NCBI RefSeq assembly: GCF_002754375.1
Contig: NZ_PEFF01000001.1
Span: 6,031,501 to 6,095,500 of the forward strand
DNA: 64,000 nt
Direction: 5' to 3'
Source of the DNA: Variovorax sp. 54
GTDB lineage: Bacteria; Pseudomonadota; Gammaproteobacteria; Burkholderiales; Burkholderiaceae_C
In this document: piece after piece, positions 59,103 to 64,000 of the stretch
How the letters are laid out: every line of letters starts with the position of its first letter
Numbering within the stretch: the stretch's first letter is position 1
Notes under the pieces: generated by a model
What the model saw: the letters and a program-made list of their open reading frames with translations, nothing else
Database searches by the model: none
What the model was told of the DNA's origin: nothing
Made by a program: the position numbers and the translations under genes

Positions 59103-60071
59103 ATGTCTTCTCCCACGCTGAACGCCCTCGTGCACACCATGCGCTACGAGGCCGAAGGCATCGTCAGCGTCGAGTTCCGGCCGGCCACGCCGGCGGTGGA
59201 CTTTCCCGCCTTCGAGGCCGGCTCCCACATCGACCTGCACCTGCCCAACGGGCTGGTGCGCAGCTACTCGCTGTGCAACCCGTCGAGCGACCGCCAGCGC
59301 TACGTGGTGGGCGTGCTCAACGACCGCAAGAGCCGCGGCGGTTCGCGCTACGTGCACCAGCAGCTGCGCGTGGGCATGACGCTGCCCATCTCGGCACCGC
59401 GCAACAACTTCAAGCTGGAAGAGGGCGCCGAACGCTCGGTGCTCGTGGCCGGGGGCATCGGCGTGACGCCCATCTGGTGCATGCTGCAGCGGCTCATTGC
59501 CATCGGCAAGCCGGTCGAAATCGTCTACTGCGCGCGCACCCGCAAAGAGGCCGCCTTCTGCGACGCCATCGAAGCGCTGGCCACCGAAAAATCGGTGCAG
59601 CTCACCTGGCACTTCGATGACGAGAAGGGCGCACCGCCCGACCTCGCGGCGTTGCTGGGCGGCAAGGGCGCCACCAGCCATTACTACTGCTGCGGCCCCA
59701 CGCCGATGCTCGACGCTTTTGAAAAGAGCTGCGAGCAACTGGGCTACGCCAACGCACACATCGAGCGCTTCGCCGCCGTGCATGTGGAGGCGCCCAGCGC
59801 CACACAGACCTGCGTGGTGCAGTGCGCCAAGAGCGGCAAGAGCGTCGAGGTGCCTCCGGGCAAATCGATTCTCGACAGCCTGATCGACGCTGGCCTCACC
59901 CCCGACCACAGCTGCAAGGAAGGCGTCTGCGGCGCCTGCGAAACAGCGGTGCTCGAGGGCGAAGTCGATCACCACGACGGCATCCTCACCAAGATCGAAC
60001 GTGCGTCCAACAAAACCATGATGATCTGCGTCTCTCGCTGCAAGGGCGAGCGGCTGGTGCTGGACATCTAA
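59103..60071 (+). CDS. Phthalate dioxygenase reductase-type protein (PDR/VanB)
   Basis: A 322-residue reductase. The flavin domain has LVRSYSLCNPSS (RxYSL) and GGSRYVHQQL. The NAD domain has VLVAGGIGVTPIWCMLQRL and YYCCGPTPMLDAFE. The C-terminal plant-type [2Fe-2S] domain has Cys ligands in DHSCKEGVCGACETAVLEG and MMICVSRC. It transfers electrons from NADH to the Rieske oxygenase encoded just upstream. Confidence 0.94.
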   Translation: MSSPTLNALVHTMRYEAEGIVSVEFRPATPAVDFPAFEAGSHIDLHLPNGLVRSYSLCNPSSDRQRYVVGVLNDRKSRGGSRYVHQQLRVGMTLPISAPRNNFKLEEGAERSVLVAGGIGVTPIWCMLQRLIAIGKPVEIVYCARTRKEAAFCDAIEALATEKSVQLTWHFDDEKGAPPDLAALLGGKGATSHYYCCGPTPMLDAFEKSCEQLGYANAHIERFAAVHVEAPSATQTCVVQCAKSGKSVEVPPGKSILDSLIDAGLTPDHSCKEGVCGACETAVLEGEVDHHDGILTKIERASNKTMMICVSRCKGERLVLDI

Positions 60072-60231
60072 GAAGGTATGAAAGAACCCACCATGCCCGC
60101 TCATCCCGCCCAGACACACCCACTCTGCGTTGCAAATGCTCGCCATAGCCCGAGCTATGGCTGCGCTTTGCGCCTTGATTGGGCGCGCCTGGGCGGGCTG
60201 CTCGGGCACGTCGGATTCATTCATACCTTCT
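60071..60231. mobile_element. MITE-like 161-bp palindromic element
   Basis: The perfect 12-bp terminal inverted repeats AGAAGGTATGAA (60071-60082) and TTCATACCTTCT (60220-60231) bound a sequence that is itself an imperfect palindrome. Arms include CCCGCCCAG/CTGGGCGGG and the centre GCCATAGC-CCGA-GCTATGGC. It has no coding capacity. The left end overlaps the last base of the reductase stop codon. No target-site duplication is evident. Confidence 0.75.
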
Positions 60232-60285
60232 GACCAAGGCCACACCCCACAAGACGGCCGAGAGAAAAACCAACCGAGACATTCA

Positions 60286-61392
60286 ATGAAAAAGTACTTG
60301 ATCGCGATGGCTGCGGCCACCGCGGCTGGCGGAGCGCTGGCCCAATCTTCCGTGACGCTGTTCGGCGTGGTCGATGCCTCCGTGATCTACACGCGCGGCA
60401 GCGGCGACGGATCGGCCCACAAGACGCAGCTGGGCAACAGCGGCAACATGTTCAGCCGCCTCGGTTTCCGCGGCACCGAAGACCTCGGCGGCGGGCTCTC
60501 GGCCAGCTTCTGGCTCGAGATGGGCCTGCAGAACGACAGCGGCACTGGCTTTCCGTCGAACTCGAACAACCAGGCCAGCGGCAACGGCACGCCCGGCGTG
60601 ATGAGCTTCAACCGCCGCTCGACCGTCAGCCTGGCCGGCCCCTTCGGTGAAGTGCGCCTGGGCCGCGACTACGTGCCCGCCTTCTGGAACACCGCGATCT
60701 TCGACCCCTTCGGCACCGGCGGCGGCATCGGCGCCAACCAGATCTACTTCTCGGGCCTGGGCGGTCTCGTGGCCCCCACCGGCACGCGCGCCTCGAACAG
60801 CATCGGCTACTTCCTGCCGGCCAACCTGGGCGGCTTCTACGGCCAGGTGATGTACGCAATGGGCGAGAACGACTCGACCTCGGTGCTGCCCGGCACGCAG
60901 GTGTCGAACAAGCGCGACGGCCAGCACACGGGCGCGCGCTTCGGCTACCAGAGCGGCGGCCTCAACGTGGCGATTGCCACCGGCCGCACGCGTTATGCGA
61001 GCGGCGACCTGCGCGTGACCAACCTCGGCGCGGCCTACACCTTCGGCCCCTCGCTCATGAACCTCAAGCTCACGAGCGAGCTGTACAAGGAGTCGAAGGG
61101 CAGCACCGATGCCAAGGGCGTGCTGGTCGGCTTCCAGCTGCCCATCGGTCCGGGCGAGATCAAGGCCTCGTACGCGCGCTACAAGCTGGAGCCGCTCAAT
61201 GCGGTGCGTGAGCCCACGACGTCGAAGCTGGCCATCGGCTACGTGCACAACCTTTCGAAGCGCACGGCGGTGTACGGAACGATCGCCCGCATCAGCAACA
61301 AGAACGGCGCCACGCAGGCGTTGGCCGGCGCCATCACCATGCCCAACCGCGCCTCCAGCGGCGTCGAGTTCGGCATGCGGCACATGTTCTAG
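60286..61392 (+). CDS. Outer-membrane general porin (Burkholderiales type)
   Basis: A 368-residue porin with a signal peptide (KYLIAMAAATAAGGALA-QSS). The mature start SSVTLFGVVDASVIYTRG, FSRLGFRGTEDLGGGLSASFWLE, the constriction-loop region and the C-terminal aromatic ending (SSGVEFGMRHMF) are typical of Gram_porin_4/Omp32-like trimers. Placement with the Bug receptors and MFS gene suggests outer-membrane entry of the pathway substrate. Confidence 0.95.
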   Translation: MKKYLIAMAAATAAGGALAQSSVTLFGVVDASVIYTRGSGDGSAHKTQLGNSGNMFSRLGFRGTEDLGGGLSASFWLEMGLQNDSGTGFPSNSNNQASGNGTPGVMSFNRRSTVSLAGPFGEVRLGRDYVPAFWNTAIFDPFGTGGGIGANQIYFSGLGGLVAPTGTRASNSIGYFLPANLGGFYGQVMYAMGENDSTSVLPGTQVSNKRDGQHTGARFGYQSGGLNVAIATGRTRYASGDLRVTNLGAAYTFGPSLMNLKLTSELYKESKGSTDAKGVLVGFQLPIGPGEIKASYARYKLEPLNAVREPTTSKLAIGYVHNLSKRTAVYGTIARISNKNGATQALAGAITMPNRASSGVEFGMRHMF

Positions 61393-61439
61393 GCGCGGCA
61401 ACATAGCGCGCACCACCCCAGCAAGAGAGAGCACCGGTC

Positions 61440-62756
61440 ATGCAGAGCAAGAACTTCCGTTGGTACGGCGTGATCACGCTGTTCGTGATCGTGGCGATCT
61501 CTTACGTGGACCGCATCAACATCGCGGTGCTCATCACCGATGCGGCCTTTCTGAAACACGTGGGCATCGACGCCTCCGACCGCGTGAGCCAGGGCCTGCT
61601 GGCCACGGCCTTCATGCTCGGCTACGGCGTGTCGGCCTTCGTGCTCACGCCGTTCTGCTCGGCGCTGTTCGGCGTGCGGCGCAGCCTGATCTACGGCCTC
61701 GTCCTGTGGGGCGTGGTGACCTGGGCCTCGCCGATGTTCCACAGCTACGGCCTGCTGCTGGCCTCGCGCGTGCTGCTGGGCGTGTCGGAAGGGCCGCTGT
61801 TCTCGCTGGCCTCGTCGTACATCAAGGCGCACTTCAAGAGCGACGAGAACGGCAAGCCCAACGCGCTGGTGAACATGGGCACGGGCCTGGGCCTAGCGGT
61901 GGGTTATCCGCTGGTGGGCTACCTGCTCACGCAGTTCGATTGGGACAGCTCGTTCCATGTGCTCGGCGTGCTCAACATCGTGCTGGGCATTCCGCTGGTG
62001 CTGGCCTTCGTGCGCATGCCCGCAGGGCACGGCGACGGCATCAAGCCCTCGTCGTTCGGCGATGCGATGTCGCGCGTGGCGGGCATCGTGAAAGGCGCGC
62101 TGCACACGCGGCACCTGTTCCTCATCACGCTGCTCACGTCGGCGGCGCTGGCCTACCTCTGGGGCAGCAGCAACTGGCTGCCGACCTACCTGCGCGAAGC
62201 GCGCGGCTTCTCGCTGCGCGAGATGGGCTGGATCGCCTCGCTGCCGCAGTACGCCACCGTGCTCGCGGTGTTCACGGGCGGTGTGCTCATCGACAAGCTC
62301 GGGCGTGACCGCGTGCCCTTCATCTTCATGGGCGCGAGCGCGGGCGTGGCACTGTCGGTGCTGCTGGCCATCAATGCGCGCGACCCGTACATGGCCGCGA
62401 CCTGCCTCGTGGCGGCCAACTTCTTCTGGGGCCTGCAGAGCCCGGCCATTCCGAGCACCGTGCAGCACTGCGCGCGGCCCGAGCACACGGCCAGCGCCTT
62501 CGGCGTGACCAATGGCGTGGGAAGCCTCGTGGCGGGCTTCATGCCGGCACTGATGGGTGGTGTGATCACCGCGGTGTCGCACAGTGGCGGTGCAGCACAC
62601 ACAACGGTGACAGCGGCCTCGTCCGCGGCAGGTTTCTTCGCGGGCTTTGCGCTGCTCATCGGCACACAGGTCGTCGTGTTCGCGTGCGGCTTTTTGCTGT
62701 GGTGGCGCGAGCGCGCGCAACGCACCGCTGCAGTCTCTGGTTCACAGCTTTCGTAG
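61440..62756 (+). CDS. MFS transporter, anion:cation symporter (ACS) type
   Basis: A 438-residue protein with 12 membrane segments. The N-terminal ISYVDRINIAVLITD and the loop region after segment 4 (LLASRVLLGVSEGPLFSLAS) match the ACS family, which imports organic and aromatic acids with protons. It is the last gene of the 17-gene run and a probable inner-membrane importer for the pathway. Confidence 0.92.
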   Translation: MQSKNFRWYGVITLFVIVAISYVDRINIAVLITDAAFLKHVGIDASDRVSQGLLATAFMLGYGVSAFVLTPFCSALFGVRRSLIYGLVLWGVVTWASPMFHSYGLLLASRVLLGVSEGPLFSLASSYIKAHFKSDENGKPNALVNMGTGLGLAVGYPLVGYLLTQFDWDSSFHVLGVLNIVLGIPLVLAFVRMPAGHGDGIKPSSFGDAMSRVAGIVKGALHTRHLFLITLLTSAALAYLWGSSNWLPTYLREARGFSLREMGWIASLPQYATVLAVFTGGVLIDKLGRDRVPFIFMGASAGVALSVLLAINARDPYMAATCLVAANFFWGLQSPAIPSTVQHCARPEHTASAFGVTNGVGSLVAGFMPALMGGVITAVSHSGGAAHTTVTAASSAAGFFAGFALLIGTQVVVFACGFLLWWRERAQRTAAVSGSQLS

Positions 62757-62868
62757 CGTTCGCCGCGGCTTGAACCTTCGTACTGTGGCCGCTTCGTCAC
62801 AGTGAACGGCCTTCGTTTTTGTCATCTGCGTGAGCAGGTGTTTCGGCCGCAGAACCATCTTCGTATTG

Positions 62869-62891
62869 CATGGCACGCGTCGCGTGCCATG
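62869..62891. promoter_or_regulatory. 23-bp perfect palindrome
   Basis: Arms CATGGCACGCG and CGCGTGCCATG flank a single central T (62880). It lies between the MFS gene end and the small ORF at 63002. It could be an operator or a hairpin; no T-run follows. Confidence 0.6.
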
Positions 62892-63001
62892 ACGCCATTC
62901 GGCCTATCGCGCGCGAACAATTGGAGAGAGAAAAGTTCCGCGAATCGTTGAGCTCATTGCATCGATCAGCTACAACTGCGAGCACTTCAACGGACGAGGG
63001 A

Positions 63002-63118
63002 ATGCGCGTGAAATCAACCACAAGAGCCGCAGCCAGTCTTGCCGTCGCCATCGCTTTCGCCATGGCCCCGGCCGTTCACCTGACGGGTGAACGCATCGCG
63101 TCGATGCACGGGCACTGA
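63002..63118 (+). CDS. Possible small exported peptide
   Basis: A 38-residue ORF MRVKSTTRAAASLAVAIAFA..., ending HLTGERIASMHGH. The basic start plus hydrophobic AASLAVAIAFAMAPA segment resembles a signal sequence or single membrane helix. GAGGG lies immediately before the ATG with sub-optimal spacing. No family is recognised; it could be spurious. Confidence 0.35.
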   Translation: MRVKSTTRAAASLAVAIAFAMAPAVHLTGERIASMHGH

Positions 63119-63412
63119 GCCCGGCCCGCGACACCCCACCGCGTTCACACGCTCCCCCCACACCCCCGCGTCTTGACGGGAATGGCGCCGCTCGCCCCGC
63201 GCATCCTGGGACCACCGCTGCACACGCGGTGCGGTCCGGCCTGAGCCTGCGTTCCTGACGAACTGGTTGTTCGCCGGGAGGGCGTTGTGCTGCCCGCATT
63301 TCCTGTTGATCTGTCGTTCCACTCATCCCGCGCGCGTCACGTGCATCACCGGCTATCCGCCGGTGCCTGCGGTGCGGCGCATGTTCCTTACCAAGAGTAC
63401 CCAGAGGCGATC
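63119..63412. other. Intergenic region upstream of the metallopeptidase gene
   Basis: 294 bp with no convincing gene. It should hold the promoter of the M1 peptidase gene. CAGAGGCGA precedes the ATG at 63413 as a weak ribosome site. Confidence 0.4.
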
Positions 63413-64000
63413 ATGAAATCACTGAATACACCTGTCGTTCATCGTCTGGCCCTCACGGCCGTGACCCTCGCTGCACTGACGGCCTGCGGCGGCGGCGGAG
63501 ACAGCGGCGGTGGCGCATCCTTCGGCGGCTCCGGCCTGAACGCACCATCGCTGGCCACGGCGCCCGCGGCCGACAGCGGCGACACCACCAAGAAGACGCC
63601 CGACGACGGCGTGCCCGCCGCACCCGAATCGGCAGTGGCTGCGGTCGATCGTTCGGCCCGGCCGATGGAGTTGCCCGACACCGTCTGGCCCGTGAACTAC
63701 AAGCTGTGGTTCCGCCCCGATGCGGCGCTCAAGACCTTCGTGGGCCGCGCCGATGTGGAGATCGATGTGCGCGAGCCGGTCGATGCCATCGTCGTCGCCG
63801 CGCACGACCTCAACTTTGCGCGCGGGCGCACCACGCTGCGCAAGGTGTCCAAGCCGGGCGAAGCGATCCCGCTGATTCCCACGCCGCAGACGCGCGGCGA
63901 CTTCGTGCAACTGCGCCTGAACGACGGCCAGATCGCCAAGGGCAAGTACTTGCTGCACATGGAGTGGGACGGCAAGATCCAGTTCTCCGATGCCGAGTAC
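63413..64000 (+). CDS. M1-family metallopeptidase lipoprotein, N-terminal part
   Basis: The frame runs off the window; 196 residues are seen. A lipoprotein signal (LALTAVTLAALTAC, lipobox LTAC) is followed by a Gly/Ser and Asp/Thr-rich linker, then the start of an M1 aminopeptidase N-domain (MELPDTVWPVNYKLWFRPDAALKTFVGRADVEIDVREP). The zinc motif HExxH would lie downstream, so the assignment rests on the N-domain only. Confidence 0.75.
   Translation, partial: MKSLNTPVVHRLALTAVTLAALTACGGGGDSGGGASFGGSGLNAPSLATAPAADSGDTTKKTPDDGVPAAPESAVAAVDRSARPMELPDTVWPVNYKLWFRPDAALKTFVGRADVEIDVREPVDAIVVAAHDLNFARGRTTLRKVSKPGEAIPLIPTPQTRGDFVQLRLNDGQIAKGKYLLHMEWDGKIQFSDAEY

Noticed and set aside
62789..62822. 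Hairpin after the MFS gene considered as an intrinsic terminator
   Set aside because: The stem (GGCCG...CGGCC, or ACTGTG...CACAGT) is imperfect and the T-run starts several bases later; it may terminate, but support is too weak to list.

Overview
This window is high-GC DNA with dense, mostly non-overlapping genes. It has the gene repertoire of a beta-proteobacterium of the family Comamonadaceae, most like Variovorax. The reasons are the two Bug-type solute receptors, the Burkholderiales-type porin, the imuA-imuB-dnaE2 mutagenesis cassette, and intergenic repeats that I associate with this family. The genus is an inference; no rRNA is present.

Positions 1-2.6 kb hold a divergent LysR regulator / extradiol dioxygenase pair with two palindromic operator candidates and an alpha/beta hydrolase. 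Positions 2.6-12.3 kb hold an ABC solute receptor, then the LexA-controlled cassette imuA-imuB-dnaE2 (LexA box 3802-3817), a proline-rich nuclease-like protein, a phosphotransferase-fold protein, a 2H phosphoesterase gene broken by one in-frame TGA, and an uncharacterised 78-residue ORF preceded by a second perfect LexA box (12308-12323). Positions 12.3-19 kb hold an SGNH hydrolase with a divergent LysR gene, a tRNA-Gly(CCC), a 0.7-kb stretch without a convincing gene, a GIY-YIG protein, a transglutaminase-like protein, an internally deleted SRPBCC protein and a GntP-type permease.

Positions 19-38 kb are a surface-adhesion locus. A minus-strand operon (OmpR-type regulator, LysM-FecR protein, CHASE2 histidine kinase) diverges from a 3810-residue trimeric autotransporter adhesin with about ten near-identical stalk repeats. 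The adhesin is followed by a TpgA-like BamE/OmpA lipoprotein, a degenerate receiver, and a second OmpR-type regulator with a degenerate receiver. Next come a small membrane protein, a (GAC)16 microsatellite, the second copy of a ~166-bp dispersed repeat (first copy 18966-19131), and two oppositely oriented intrinsic terminators that suggest small RNAs.

Positions 38.5-45.2 kb are more housekeeping-like: a ferritin-like diiron protein, alaS, a ketopantoate-reductase-like gene, a hypothetical protein and dadA, closed by a strong terminator. Positions 45.4-62.8 kb form one uninterrupted plus-strand run of 17 genes that looks like a catabolic island for an aromatic or related acid. It has two Bug receptors, a porin and an MFS transporter for uptake. 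A Rieske oxygenase with its reductase and an FAD monooxygenase could activate the ring, and a VOC extradiol-type enzyme could cleave it. Aldehyde dehydrogenase, thiamine-diphosphate, SDR, hydrolase, cupin and aspartate-dehydrogenase-like enzymes would process the products, and an internal IclR regulator may control the set. The substrate cannot be named from sequence. A 161-bp MITE-like palindrome and another intergenic repeat lie inside this run. The window ends in the 5' part of an M1-family metallopeptidase lipoprotein.
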